DNA of 41,476 bases from Alphaproteobacteria bacterium (GTDB taxonomy: Bacteria > Pseudomonadota > Alphaproteobacteria > Micropepsales > Micropepsaceae): positions 1 through 41,476 of the forward strand of contig JAGWJY010000032.1 in NCBI GenBank assembly GCA_028865545.1. Direction: 5' to 3'. Position numbers and translations under genes: made by a program. The notes under the pieces were generated by a model. The model was not told the DNA's origin and made no database searches. It was given only the letters and a program-made list of their open reading frames with translations. This document shows positions 23,357-31,988 of this stretch, piece after piece. Numbering within the stretch: the stretch's first letter is position 1; every line of letters starts with the position of its first letter.

Positions 23357-25231
23357 ATGAAGCGCATCATCCTTGCCGCCGCACTGGCTTTCACGCCGCT
23401 GCTGGCTCCGGCGCACGCCGCCGACACGGAAAAAACCAATCCCGCTTACATGTGGGACCTCGGCGATCTCTACACCTCGCCCGAGGCCTGGACGGCGGCG
23501 CGCGACAAGGCGATGGCCGACGCAAACAAGCTCGAGCACTACAAAGGCACGCTGGGCAAAAGCGCCGCCGACATGCTGGCGGCGCTGAGCGCGATCAGCG
23601 ACGTGCACAAGCAAGCCGACCGGCTGGGCGTCTACGCCTCGCTGAAAGCCGACGAAGACGTGCGCATCGCCGTCAACCAGGAACGCGAGCAGCTGGCGCA
23701 GGCGCTGGCCACCACGCTCGGCGAGAAGACCGCCTGGCTGACGCCGGAAATCCTGGCCGTCGGCGCCGACAAAGTGAAGGCCTTCGAAGCGGCCTCGCCG
23801 GACCTCAAGCGCCGCTTCGGCTTCTTCCTCGACAATGTGCTGCGCGCCGCGCCGCATACGCTGGACGCGCAGGCCGAAGGCGTGATGGCGGCGGCCAGCA
23901 ATGTGCTGGCGCAGCCCGACAACATCTACAGCCAGCTGTCCAACGGCGAGCTGCCGTTCCCCACGGTGACGCTGTCCGACGGCACCACGGTGCGCCTCGA
24001 CCAGTCGGCCTATGCCAAATACCGGCAGGCGCCGCTGCGCGCCGACCGCCAGAAGGTGTTCGACGCCTTCTGGGGCGCCTGGAAGAAATACGAAGGCACG
24101 TTCGGCGCCTCGCTGAACACGCAGGTGCTGGGCGAGGAATTCGACGCCAATGTGCGCCACTACCCCAACGCATTGTCCGACGCGCTGTTCGCCGACAACA
24201 TGCCGGAGGGCGTCTACCGCCAGCTGGTGGCGCAGGCCAATGCCGGGCTGCCGACCTTCTATCGCTATCTGAAGCTGCGCAAGAAGCTGCTCGGCATCAA
24301 GGACGACCTGCAGTATTACGACATGTATCCTTCGATGTTCACGCTGGCCAAGCCGCTGCATTTCAGCGTGGCGGACGCCGAGCGCATCGGACTGGACGTG
24401 ACCTCGGTCTACGGCCCGGAATACACGGCGATGCTGAAGAAGGGCTTTTCCGGGCGCTGGATGGATGTGCTGCCGCGCGAGGGCAAAGCGGCCGGCGCCT
24501 ATATGAACGGCTCGGCCTATGACGTGCATCCCTATCTGCACCTCAACCACAACGACGATTACGAGTCGTTGTCGACCTTCGTGCACGAATGGGGGCACGC
24601 CGTGCATACGTTGCTGGACGACGAGACGCAGCCCTACGAGACCTCCAACTACTCCACCTTCATCGCCGAGACGGCGTCGATCTCCAACGAGATGCTGCTC
24701 AACGACTATATGGTGGCGCACGCCAAATCGAAGGCGGAGAAGCTGTACTATCTCGGCCAGGGGCTGGAGCTGATCCGCACCACCTTCTTCCGCCAGACCA
24801 TGTTCGGCGAATTCCAGCTGGCGATCCACGAAGAGGTCGAGAAGGGCAAGGCGCTGTCAGGCAAGCGGATGACCGACATCTATTGCGGATTGCTGAAGCG
24901 CTATTACGGCGATGCCGAGGGCGTGACCAAGATCAACCCGGCCTATTGCATCGAATGGGCCTTCATCCCGCACTTCTATTACGGCTTCTATGTCTATCAA
25001 TATGCCACCTCGATGGCGGGCGCGGCGGCGTTCACCCAGGCGATCGAACGCCACGATCCGGGCGTGCGCGGACGCTTCATCACCATGCTGAAGGCAGGAG
25101 GTTCGGATTATCCCTATGACCTCTACAAAAAGGCGGGCTTCGACATGGCGACGCCGGCCCCCTATCAGGCGCTGGTGGCGCGCATGAACCACCTGATGGA
25201 CGAGATCGACGCGCTGGAAGCGGAGAAATAA
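23357..25231 (+). CDS. pepF: M3-family oligoendopeptidase F with signal peptide
   Basis: A 624-residue metallopeptidase. The zinc motif is HEWGH (His410-Glu411...His414) in TFVHEWGHAVHT, and the third ligand Glu is in FIAETASISNE. Other PepF blocks are YALNxxPxM-like YPNALSDALFADNMPEGVY, YDVHPYLHLNHNDDYESL, and IEWAFIPHFYYGFYVYQYATSM. The chain begins with a signal peptide (MKRIILAAALAFTPLLAPAHA), so this version acts in the periplasm, unlike most PepF, which are cytoplasmic. The ATG at 23357 is chosen because it starts the signal peptide. PepF cleaves short peptides. It ends at a strong terminator. Confidence 0.93.
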   Translation: MKRIILAAALAFTPLLAPAHAADTEKTNPAYMWDLGDLYTSPEAWTAARDKAMADANKLEHYKGTLGKSAADMLAALSAISDVHKQADRLGVYASLKADEDVRIAVNQEREQLAQALATTLGEKTAWLTPEILAVGADKVKAFEAASPDLKRRFGFFLDNVLRAAPHTLDAQAEGVMAAASNVLAQPDNIYSQLSNGELPFPTVTLSDGTTVRLDQSAYAKYRQAPLRADRQKVFDAFWGAWKKYEGTFGASLNTQVLGEEFDANVRHYPNALSDALFADNMPEGVYRQLVAQANAGLPTFYRYLKLRKKLLGIKDDLQYYDMYPSMFTLAKPLHFSVADAERIGLDVTSVYGPEYTAMLKKGFSGRWMDVLPREGKAAGAYMNGSAYDVHPYLHLNHNDDYESLSTFVHEWGHAVHTLLDDETQPYETSNYSTFIAETASISNEMLLNDYMVAHAKSKAEKLYYLGQGLELIRTTFFRQTMFGEFQLAIHEEVEKGKALSGKRMTDIYCGLLKRYYGDAEGVTKINPAYCIEWAFIPHFYYGFYVYQYATSMAGAAAFTQAIERHDPGVRGRFITMLKAGGSDYPYDLYKKAGFDMATPAPYQALVARMNHLMDEIDALEAEK

Positions 25232-25240
25232 GAAGCGAGA

Positions 25241-25268
25241 AGCCGGAAGAGCCGCTCTTCCGGCTTTT
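25241..25268 (+). terminator. Rho-independent terminator of the pepF gene
   Basis: Arms 25241-25251 and 25255-25265 pair perfectly over 11 bp with a 3-base loop and are followed by TTTT. It lies 10 bases past the stop codon. Confidence 0.85.
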
Positions 25269-25367
25269 GCGCTTGACCGAAGCCGATCAATTTCGTCCGC
25301 ACGTCACGATGGGCGGGCTCACGACGGATGGGCGAGCCCGCCCTTGGCGAGAGAACAAGCAATCCGC

Positions 25368-26081
25368 TTACTTGATCTCCCAGGTGATGGTGACGTTGGC
25401 CGATACGCTCTGCTCGCCGCCGGCGATGGGCGGTGGTGCGGCCTCCATCGACTTGGCCATCATCGCGAAGACGGGGCGTGGTCCTTCGTTTTGACCTTCC
25501 TGAATCGACAGGATCGGACCCAACGTCACGCCCGCCGCCTTGGCGTAGGTTTGGGCGCGGGCGATGGCGTCCTGCACGGCTGCGGCGCGCGCCTGGGCCA
25601 GCAACGGTTTGGTGTCGTGAATGGAAAAACTGATGCCGCCGATCTGGTTGGATCCGGAGGAGACCAATGCATCGAGCACCGCGCCGGTCTTCTTCATATC
25701 CTCGACGGTGACATCGACGGTGTTGGAGACTTCGTACCCCACCACGCGCAGCGGGCAGCTCACATCCGGCCGGCACACCTGATATTGCGGCGACAGCGAG
25801 AAGTTGGAGGTCCGGATATCCTTGTCGGGGATGTCGAGCTTCTTGAGGGTGGCGAAGACGGCGTTCATGGCCCGCGAATTGGCGGCGAGCGCCTGGCTGG
25901 CGGTGACACCCTGGGTGGTGACCCCGGCGGTGAAGCCGGCTTCATCGGGTGCGGCGCTGACCATGCCCTGCCCCGACATGGTCATGCTGCGCGGCGCGGC
26001 CTGATCGGCAAAAGCCGCGCCCGCAGCCGCAAAAGCGGCGACGGCTGCAAAAAGCACGAGGCGGCGGAGATTTGAGGCCAT
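25368..26081 (-). CDS. SIMPL domain (DUF541) exported protein
   Basis: A 237-residue protein with a signal peptide (about 1-26, LFAAVAAFAAAGAAFA). The SIMPL/DUF541 pattern is clear: SMTMSGQGMVSAAPDEAGFTAGVTTQG, MNAVFATLKKLDIPDKDIRTSNFSLSPQY, VGYEVSNTVDVTVEDMKKTGAVLD, ISFSIHDTKPLLAQARAAAVQDAIARAQTYA, and a C-terminal ANVTITWEI strand. SIMPL proteins are periplasmic or surface-located, with oxidative-stress roles reported in E. coli; the molecular function is unclear. It is a single-gene unit convergent with pepF. Confidence 0.9.
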   Translation of the reverse strand: MASNLRRLVLFAAVAAFAAAGAAFADQAAPRSMTMSGQGMVSAAPDEAGFTAGVTTQGVTASQALAANSRAMNAVFATLKKLDIPDKDIRTSNFSLSPQYQVCRPDVSCPLRVVGYEVSNTVDVTVEDMKKTGAVLDALVSSGSNQIGGISFSIHDTKPLLAQARAAAVQDAIARAQTYAKAAGVTLGPILSIQEGQNEGPRPVFAMMAKSMEAAPPPIAGGEQSVSANVTITWEIK

Positions 26082-26192
26082 GGTCTGCTCCCTTTCCTGG
26101 AACCCTCCGGCGCAGTCTAGTACAAAGCAGGCGGCAAAACTTGGGCGTGGATTGCCGCCCCCCTTTCCTGATATGCAGCGCCTCCTGCATTG

Positions 26193-26269
26193 GGGCCTGT
26201 AGCTCAGTTGGTTAGAGCTGACCGCTCATAACGGTCTGGTCGCAGGTTCGAGTCCTGCCGGGCCCACCA
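26193..26269 (+). tRNA. tRNA with CAT anticodon, probably tRNA-Ile2 (lysidine type)
   Basis: Acceptor GGGCCTG (26193-26199) pairs with CGGGCCC (26259-26265), followed by A and an encoded CCA. The anticodon stem GACCG/CGGTC holds loop CTCATAA, giving CAT. The variable region TGGTC and the GGGCC acceptor resemble tRNA-Ile2, whose C34 is converted to lysidine, more than elongator Met. The isoacceptor choice is an inference. Confidence 0.9.
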
Positions 26270-26323
26270 GTCTTTTGGCCGATTCCGCTGTCCATGTTGA
26301 AAAGAAATAGACCCTAGCCGATG

Positions 26324-28660
26324 TTAACGTGGGTACGGGCTCATAGAAAAGGGGCGATCCTCGGGCTGGGTCGCCCATTGCGTATTGGGCTCAGCCTGCA
26401 TGACGAAGCGAAGCTCGCCGCCCGCCATGATCTCTTGCTGCGTAATGAAGCTCTTCGCCAGCAGCTGCCCATTCAGCGTGACCGAGCTGATATAGGGGTG
26501 GGCGTCCGATAGCCCATCAGCCACCACGGTGAAACGTTTGCCGTTCGGCAGATGCAGCACCGCGCGCGAAACGAACGGCCGGCCGATCACGTATTCGTTG
26601 CTCGCCGGCGCGACCGGGTAGAAGCCAAGCGCCGTGAAGATGAACCAGGCCGACATCTGACCGCAATCGTCGTTGCCGACGAGGCCGTCTGGCATCGGCG
26701 CATATTGTGAATCCATGATCTGCTTCAGCCGCGCCTGCGTCTTCCAGGGCGCACCCGCATAGTCGTAGAGATAAGCGATATGGTGGCTCGGCTCGTTGCC
26801 ATGCGCGTAATAGCCGATGAGGCCGGAGATATCCTCGACATTGGCGAATTCCTTGGGATCGACCTTGCTGTCGAACACAGCGTCGAGTTTGGCAATCAAG
26901 GCTTGGTCGCCGCCGAGCGCGGTGATCAAGCCACCAATATCCTGCGGCTCGTACCAGGAATATTGCCAAGCGTTGCCTTCGGTGTAGTCGGAGCCGTAAC
27001 CCACTGCCGCCGGATCAAATGGCTCGTGGAAACTGCCGTCACTCAACCGCGCACGCACGAAGCCGGTCTTGGAGTCGAACACGTTGTGCCAGTTTTCAGC
27101 ACGCTTGTCGAAGCGGGCGGCAATATCGTCGCGCTTCATCGCACGGGCCATGCGCGCGATGGTATAATCGTCGAAGGCATATTCGAGCGTCTTTGACGCT
27201 GCTTCCGGCGTGTGATCGATGGCGACGTAACCGAGTTTCATGTAATCGCCGAGCCCGCCATAGGGCGCGTAGGTCGCCGTCGCCACCATCGCTTTCAGCG
27301 CGGCGTCGGCCGAATAACCGCGGATACCCTTCACATAGGCGTCGGCGATCACCGCTACGGCGTGGTAGCCGATCATGCACCAGGTCTCCAGCCCCGCAAA
27401 CGACCATACCGGCAGCATGCCGTAAGGGCTCTCCTGCTGGAATGCGATCAGTGAGTTGACGATGTCGTCGGTGCGACGCGCAGGCTGGATCAGCGTCAGA
27501 AGCGGATGTTCGGCGCGATAGGTGTCCCACAGCGAGAAGGTGGAATAGAAATCGAAGCCGTTGGCCCGGTGCACTTCGTTGTCGGGCCCGCGATAGCGCC
27601 CGTCGCTGTCCATGTCGAGTGTGGGCGCCAGCATCGTGTGGTAGAGCGCGGTATAGAAGCTCTTTTTCATATCCGGCGCCGCATCGACGTCGAACACGGA
27701 GAGCGCTTTCGTCCATGCCTGGCGCGCCTTGTTGCGGACGGCGTTGAAATCCCAGCCCCGCATGTCCGCGTTCAGATTGGCGACGGCATTGTCCTCGCTG
27801 ACCGGCGAGATCGCGACTTTCACGATCAGCGGCGTCTTCAGGACCCCGAAATCGAACACGCCCACAAGGCCGCGGCCTTCGATCTGCGCGCGCTCCTCGG
27901 GCGCGTCGGCGGCCGGCGGGGCGAACCCGTGATAAGGCGGCGGCTCTTCGAGGTCTTGCAGCGAATGCCCCGTCATCGGCGCCGAGAACCGCATCGCGAA
28001 ATAAAGCTGGCGGCCCGGCGCCCAGCCGCGCGTTTCGCGGAATCCTGTCACCGTGCCGTCGGCGCGGACGCGCAGACGCGACCACAAAACCTTGCCCGGC
28101 CAATTGTAGATGCTGGAGCGCAGATCGATCAGCACATGTGCCGGTTTGACGGACGGAAAAGTGTAACGATGAACGCCGACGCGGCGTGTCGCCGTCAACT
28201 CGGCGCGGATACCGTAATCTTCCAGCGTCACAGCGTAATAGCCCGGCTGCGCGATTTCGCTCTTATGGTCGAAGCGCGAGCGGTAACCGCTCTGCGGTTT
28301 GTCGATTTCGCCGGGATCGAGCCGCACCTCGCCCGCAATCGGCATGATCAGCACGTCGCCGAGGTCCGAATGGCCGGTGCCCGAGAAATGCGTGTGCGAG
28401 AAGCCAAGGATCGTCGTGTCGTCGTAGCGATAACCCGCCGCCCAGCCGTAACTTTTCTTGAATGGAAGAATTTGCGTATCGGGGCTCAGCTGGATCATTC
28501 CGAAGGGGACGGTGGCGCCCGGATAGGTATGACCGCCGCCGCCCGTGCCGATGAAGGGGTCGACATCGCGATAGCCATCGTCCGGGCCTGCGGCCAGCGC
28601 CGCTGTCGCGAACATGGCGCCGAGTGCGCCCACCATCATCACGAGCTGTCGTAACCGCAT
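26324..28660 (-). CDS. GH92-family exported glycosidase, probably alpha-mannosidase
   Basis: A 778-residue protein with a signal peptide (MRLRQLVMMVGALGAMFATAALAAG). Hallmark GH92 blocks are present: VDPFIGTGGGGHTYPGATVPFGMIQLSPDT at the N-terminus, GFSHTHFSGTGHSDLGD, and the catalytic half with GNDDCGQMSAWFIFTALGFYPV near the C-terminus. GH92 enzymes are calcium-dependent exo-alpha-mannosidases acting on alpha-1,2/1,3/1,4/1,6 linkages. The ATG at 28660 is chosen for the signal peptide. It is divergent from a GH47 gene with a 127-base gap, so the two are probably co-regulated to act on the same glycan. The exact linkage is not predictable. Confidence 0.94.
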   Translation of the reverse strand: MRLRQLVMMVGALGAMFATAALAAGPDDGYRDVDPFIGTGGGGHTYPGATVPFGMIQLSPDTQILPFKKSYGWAAGYRYDDTTILGFSHTHFSGTGHSDLGDVLIMPIAGEVRLDPGEIDKPQSGYRSRFDHKSEIAQPGYYAVTLEDYGIRAELTATRRVGVHRYTFPSVKPAHVLIDLRSSIYNWPGKVLWSRLRVRADGTVTGFRETRGWAPGRQLYFAMRFSAPMTGHSLQDLEEPPPYHGFAPPAADAPEERAQIEGRGLVGVFDFGVLKTPLIVKVAISPVSEDNAVANLNADMRGWDFNAVRNKARQAWTKALSVFDVDAAPDMKKSFYTALYHTMLAPTLDMDSDGRYRGPDNEVHRANGFDFYSTFSLWDTYRAEHPLLTLIQPARRTDDIVNSLIAFQQESPYGMLPVWSFAGLETWCMIGYHAVAVIADAYVKGIRGYSADAALKAMVATATYAPYGGLGDYMKLGYVAIDHTPEAASKTLEYAFDDYTIARMARAMKRDDIAARFDKRAENWHNVFDSKTGFVRARLSDGSFHEPFDPAAVGYGSDYTEGNAWQYSWYEPQDIGGLITALGGDQALIAKLDAVFDSKVDPKEFANVEDISGLIGYYAHGNEPSHHIAYLYDYAGAPWKTQARLKQIMDSQYAPMPDGLVGNDDCGQMSAWFIFTALGFYPVAPASNEYVIGRPFVSRAVLHLPNGKRFTVVADGLSDAHPYISSVTLNGQLLAKSFITQQEIMAGGELRFVMQAEPNTQWATQPEDRPFSMSPYPR

Positions 28661-28704
28661 GCGCTGCCCCTTCCCGCCGGCATTCCTGTTTGGCACTGCG
28701 CGCC

Positions 28705-28733
28705 TTGGCGCACAAGATATGCCAGGCTACAGT
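28705..28733 (+). promoter_or_regulatory. Possible promoter for the GH47 gene
   Basis: TTGGCG (28705-28710) and TACAGT (28728-28733) are 17 bases apart, in the short divergent gap between the GH92 and GH47 genes. A small palindrome (TGCGC...GCGCA, 28697-28712) overlaps the -35 and could be an operator. Confidence 0.4.
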
Positions 28734-28787
28734 ACCGCGCCTTCACGGTCTTTTGTCGTAGCTCCAACCGTCAGGGGAATGGAAAAC

Positions 28788-30191
28788 ATGCCTGTCGATC
28801 GGACGCTTGGCGCCTTGCTGCACGATGCCGCTATTGCGCTCGCCTGCATCTTTTGCCTCACGCTCGTGGCGATGCCGGCGGCCGCGCAGACCGGAAAATT
28901 CAGCAAAGTGGAAGCCGCGAAGCTGGCGGGCCAAGTAAAGCGCGAATTCCTGCATGCCTGGACCAATTACGAGACCTATGCCTGGGGCCATGACGAGCTC
29001 CGCCCGCTCTCGCGCACGGCGAAGGATTGGTACGGCCAGCCGCTGCTGATGACGCCCGTCGATGCGCTCGACACGCTGATAATCATGCATCTGGACGGGG
29101 AGGCGAATAAGGCGCGCAAACTGATAGACACGAAGCTTTCCTTCGACCGCGACATCTCGGTCAAGAATTTCGAGATCACGATCCGCCTGCTCGGCGGGTT
29201 GTTGTCGTCCTACGAGATGAGCAACGATCCCAGACTGCTCGAATTGGCGCATGATCTGGGCGACCGGCTGCTGCCGGTATTCGCCTCACCGACAGGTCTG
29301 CCCTATGTGAATGTCAATCTGCGCACCGGCGCTGTGAGCGGAACCGATACGAATCCGGCGGAGACAGGCTCGCTCATTCTCGAGTTCTGCACCTTGTCGC
29401 GGCTGACGGGAAATCCGGTCTATTGCGCCAAGGCCAAACGTGCGCTGGTTGAAACTTTCAGGCGCCGCTCGCCGATCGGGCTGGTGGGCGACGGTCTCGA
29501 TGCCGCGACCGGCAAATGGACGAGCCCGGATTCGCATGTCTCGGGCGGCATAGACTCCTATCTCGAATATCAATGGAAATGTTGGAAGCTACTCGGCGAT
29601 CGCGATTGTCTCGACATGTGGAAGGCGAGCATTGCGGCGGTGAACAAATACGACGCCGACGAGCGTGGCGGCGAACTCTGGTACGGCCATGTCGACATGA
29701 ACACCGGCCGTCGCACCGCGACGGAGTGGGGTGCGCTCGATGCCTTCTTTCCCGGCCTATTGGCGTTCTCCGGCGATATCGCCCGCGCGCGGCGTTTGCA
29801 GGATTCGTCCTTCGAGATGTGGAACGTAACGGGCGTCGAGCCGGAGATATACAACTACGCGACCGGCAAAATCGAAGATCCGCATTACGAACTGAGGCCG
29901 GAGATCGTAGAGTCCACCTATTATCTGTGGCGGCTGACGGGCGATCCCAAATACCGCCGCATGGGCGCCAAGATGTTCGCCGATTTCGTCGCGGCCTGCC
30001 GCGTGCCCTACGGCTATGCCGCGCTGGACGACGTGGTTACCAAACAAAAGGCGGACCGGATGGAAAGCTTCGCCTTCGCAGAGACGTTCAAATATTTCTA
30101 TCTTCTGTTCGCGCCCAGGACTGCGCTCGATTTCGACCGCGTCGTCTTCAACACGGAAGCTCATCCGCTCAAGCGTCTAGCACCGCAATAG
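28788..30191 (+). CDS. GH47-family exported alpha-mannosidase (class I type)
   Basis: A 467-residue protein with a signal peptide (about 1-33). It has the GH47 (alpha/alpha)7-barrel pattern: FLHAWTNYETYAWGHDELRPLS, LDTLIIMHLD, ETGSLILEFCTLSRLTGNPVY, HVSGGIDSYLEYQWKCW, and the C-terminal VFNTEAHPL, whose Thr ligates the catalytic calcium. GH47 is best known from eukaryotic ER/Golgi N-glycan processing; bacterial members such as the Caulobacter enzyme are few but established as alpha-1,2-mannosidases. The start at 28788 was preferred over 28779 for its ribosome binding site spacing; the choice is uncertain. No other CAZymes lie alongside. Confidence 0.93.
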   Translation: MPVDRTLGALLHDAAIALACIFCLTLVAMPAAAQTGKFSKVEAAKLAGQVKREFLHAWTNYETYAWGHDELRPLSRTAKDWYGQPLLMTPVDALDTLIIMHLDGEANKARKLIDTKLSFDRDISVKNFEITIRLLGGLLSSYEMSNDPRLLELAHDLGDRLLPVFASPTGLPYVNVNLRTGAVSGTDTNPAETGSLILEFCTLSRLTGNPVYCAKAKRALVETFRRRSPIGLVGDGLDAATGKWTSPDSHVSGGIDSYLEYQWKCWKLLGDRDCLDMWKASIAAVNKYDADERGGELWYGHVDMNTGRRTATEWGALDAFFPGLLAFSGDIARARRLQDSSFEMWNVTGVEPEIYNYATGKIEDPHYELRPEIVESTYYLWRLTGDPKYRRMGAKMFADFVAACRVPYGYAALDDVVTKQKADRMESFAFAETFKYFYLLFAPRTALDFDRVVFNTEAHPLKRLAPQ

Positions 30192-30347
30192 GCTTGAATT
30201 CGCGGACCTCTAATACCCAAGTCATACCGATCAGACCCCATGGGCCCAATCGCGAAGGTCGATGGACATAATGGTCCAGAGCTAATCGACGAGGCTGTTC
30301 CAAACGCTTTGTCGCGCATCAGCCTGCTTCGCAAGTCCGCTTTCGGC

Positions 30348-30551
30348 TCAGTTGAAGGCGTTGCCCGGCTTGATCCCGAGTTTGCGGAAGACGATGGCGG
30401 CAGGACAGAAGCCGGTGACGCTCGCCTGGATCATGTTCAGGCCGGCAAAGGCGCTGAGCAGCAGCCACCAGGGACTGTAAAGCTGGGCCAGCACGAGGCC
30501 GGCAAGTACGACAAGACCGGCGAAGAAAAGAACGGCGCGATCAACGTTCAT
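30348..30551 (-). CDS. DUF2892/YgaP-like small membrane protein
   Basis: A 67-residue protein starting MNVDRAVLFFAGLVVLAG, with two membrane helices (about 6-24 and 27-43) and the DUF2892 C-terminal pattern GFCPAAIVFRKLGI, including one Cys in the FCP motif. DUF2892 proteins accompany rhodaneses and SQRs in sulfur-stress loci, and the YgaP C-terminal membrane domain is related. The ATG lies 20 bases after the SQR stop with AAGGAG upstream, so it is co-transcribed with the SQR gene. Confidence 0.88.
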   Translation of the reverse strand: MNVDRAVLFFAGLVVLAGLVLAQLYSPWWLLLSAFAGLNMIQASVTGFCPAAIVFRKLGIKPGNAFN

Positions 30552-30571
30552 GGTGATGTCTCCTTTTCTGT

Positions 30572-31849
30572 TCAGCGGGCGCGGCGCAGGCGGCGGATGC
30601 CAAAAGTTTCCATCGCCCAGCGTTCGTAGAAGGGTTCGCTTTCGCCGCGGCGCACCTTGCGCATGAAGTATTTCTCGAAGGCGATCTTGGCGTAATGCAC
30701 CCACCGGCCCTTCGACGACCAGTTGAGATTGCGCGGTGGAATCTGCGGCTCGGCGACAAAGGCCACGCCGCCATCGCCGAAGTCGGCGAGGCAGATCGCG
30801 TTCCAGCTTGCCTCTTCCGTCACCTCGGCGCCCTTCAGCAGAGCGCCGATGTTGTGCGCGGTCGCGGTCACCATGGACTCGATCATGAAGCCGGTCTTCG
30901 GCACGCCCACGGGCACGGGCGTCGGCCCCACCGGCGCGATCGCCACGCAAACGCCGATGCCGAAGACATTCGGATAGGTTGGATTGCGCTGCTTTTTATC
31001 GACAACGATGAAGCCGCGCGGATTGGTCAGGCCTTCGAGACCGAGCACGGCTTTCACGCCGCGGAAGGCCGGCAGCATCATGGAGAAACCGAACGGCAAC
31101 TCATGCGTCTTGCGCACCGCGCCATCGTCGCCAACTTCTTCCACCGTCATCTTGCCGGCCTCGACCTGGCGAACGCGAGCGCTGGTGATCCATTTGATGT
31201 GATGTTCGCGCAGCTGCCCTTCGAGAAGGCCTTTGGTGTCGCCGACGCCATCGAGGCCGAGATGGCCGATATAAGGTTCCGAGGTGACGAAGGTCATCGG
31301 CACCTTGTCGCGAATCTTCCGCTTGCGCAGTTCGGCGTCGAGGATGAAGGCGAATTCGTAAGCCGGACCGAAACAAGAGGCGCCCTGCACGGCGCCGACA
31401 ACGATGGGGCCCGGATTCTTGACGAAGTCCTCGAACGCCGCATGCGCCCGCTCGGCGTGATCGACATGGCAGATGGACTGCGTATGCGCCAGGGGACCAA
31501 GGCCGACGATTTCGTCGAAGGCAAGGTCGGGACCTGTGGCAATGACCAGATAATCATAAGAGACGTTGGAGCCGTCGTTGAGCTCGACCCGGTTCTCCTT
31601 CGGGTGGACGCGCTTGGCGCCCTGCGACTGATAATTGATACGTTTGCGCGCCATCACTTCGTGCAAGTCGATCTCGATTTCGGCGCGCTGCCGCCAACCG
31701 ATCGCAACCCACGGATTGGACGGCACGAAATGATAACGCTGGTCCTGACCGACGATGGTGAGGCGGTCGCTCGGCCCGATAAAGGGCAGCAATTCATAGG
31801 CCATCAGCGTTCCGCCGAGGCCCGCTCCAAGCACTACGATGTCAGCCAT
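30572..31849 (-). CDS. sqr: Sulfide:quinone oxidoreductase
   Basis: A 425-residue FAD protein with a Rossmann motif VLGAGLGG at 7-13. Cysteines at 127, 159 and 353 match the spacing of the three redox/sulfur-binding cysteines of Acidithiobacillus ferrooxidans SQR (128, 160, 356); a fourth, Cys301, lies near the flavin region (GIGVCVAIAP). SQR oxidises sulfide at the membrane, passing electrons to quinone and forming polysulfide or persulfide. The C-terminal Arg/Lys-rich amphipathic segment (about 380-425) suits peripheral membrane binding. The ATG at 31849 is preferred for its GGGAGG box. Divergent from a SqrR-like repressor, which probably controls it. Confidence 0.92.
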   Translation of the reverse strand: MADIVVLGAGLGGTLMAYELLPFIGPSDRLTIVGQDQRYHFVPSNPWVAIGWRQRAEIEIDLHEVMARKRINYQSQGAKRVHPKENRVELNDGSNVSYDYLVIATGPDLAFDEIVGLGPLAHTQSICHVDHAERAHAAFEDFVKNPGPIVVGAVQGASCFGPAYEFAFILDAELRKRKIRDKVPMTFVTSEPYIGHLGLDGVGDTKGLLEGQLREHHIKWITSARVRQVEAGKMTVEEVGDDGAVRKTHELPFGFSMMLPAFRGVKAVLGLEGLTNPRGFIVVDKKQRNPTYPNVFGIGVCVAIAPVGPTPVPVGVPKTGFMIESMVTATAHNIGALLKGAEVTEEASWNAICLADFGDGGVAFVAEPQIPPRNLNWSSKGRWVHYAKIAFEKYFMRKVRRGESEPFYERWAMETFGIRRLRRAR

Positions 31850-31952
31850 GGCCACCTCCCGTGTCGACGACAAATTGACGGCGATTCGGGGCGCCGTCGT
31901 TGATTTGCCGCAATGTTTTCCGCAGCGAGCCGGTGTTCTTTAACATCGGCGC

Positions 31953-31983
31953 TTGACTATATATACGAACAAACGTATATACG
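31953..31983. promoter_or_regulatory. Divergent promoter with SqrR-type palindromic operator
   Basis: On the plus strand TTGACT (31953-31958) and TATATA (31976-31981) are 17 bases apart, a near-consensus promoter for the repressor gene. The spacer holds the palindrome TATATACG-AACAAA-CGTATATA (31960-31981), which overlaps the -10 and would block RNA polymerase when bound. On the minus strand the symmetric TATATA (31965-31960) could be the -10 for sqr. Confidence 0.8.
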
Positions 31984-31988
31984 CAAAT

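Noticed and set aside
26324-30191. A full polysaccharide utilisation locus around GH92/GH47
   Set aside because: No SusC/SusD-like, transporter or sugar-kinase genes flank the pair; tRNA-Ile2 and the sulfide locus lie on either side.
30192-30347. Possible remnant gene between GH47 and the DUF2892 gene
   Set aside because: A short open frame here has no ribosome binding site or family resemblance; treated as plain intergenic DNA.
31953-31988. TTG start extending the ArsR repressor by 12 codons
   Set aside because: The TTG is the -35 element of the promoter, and the added residues are encoded by the operator palindrome.
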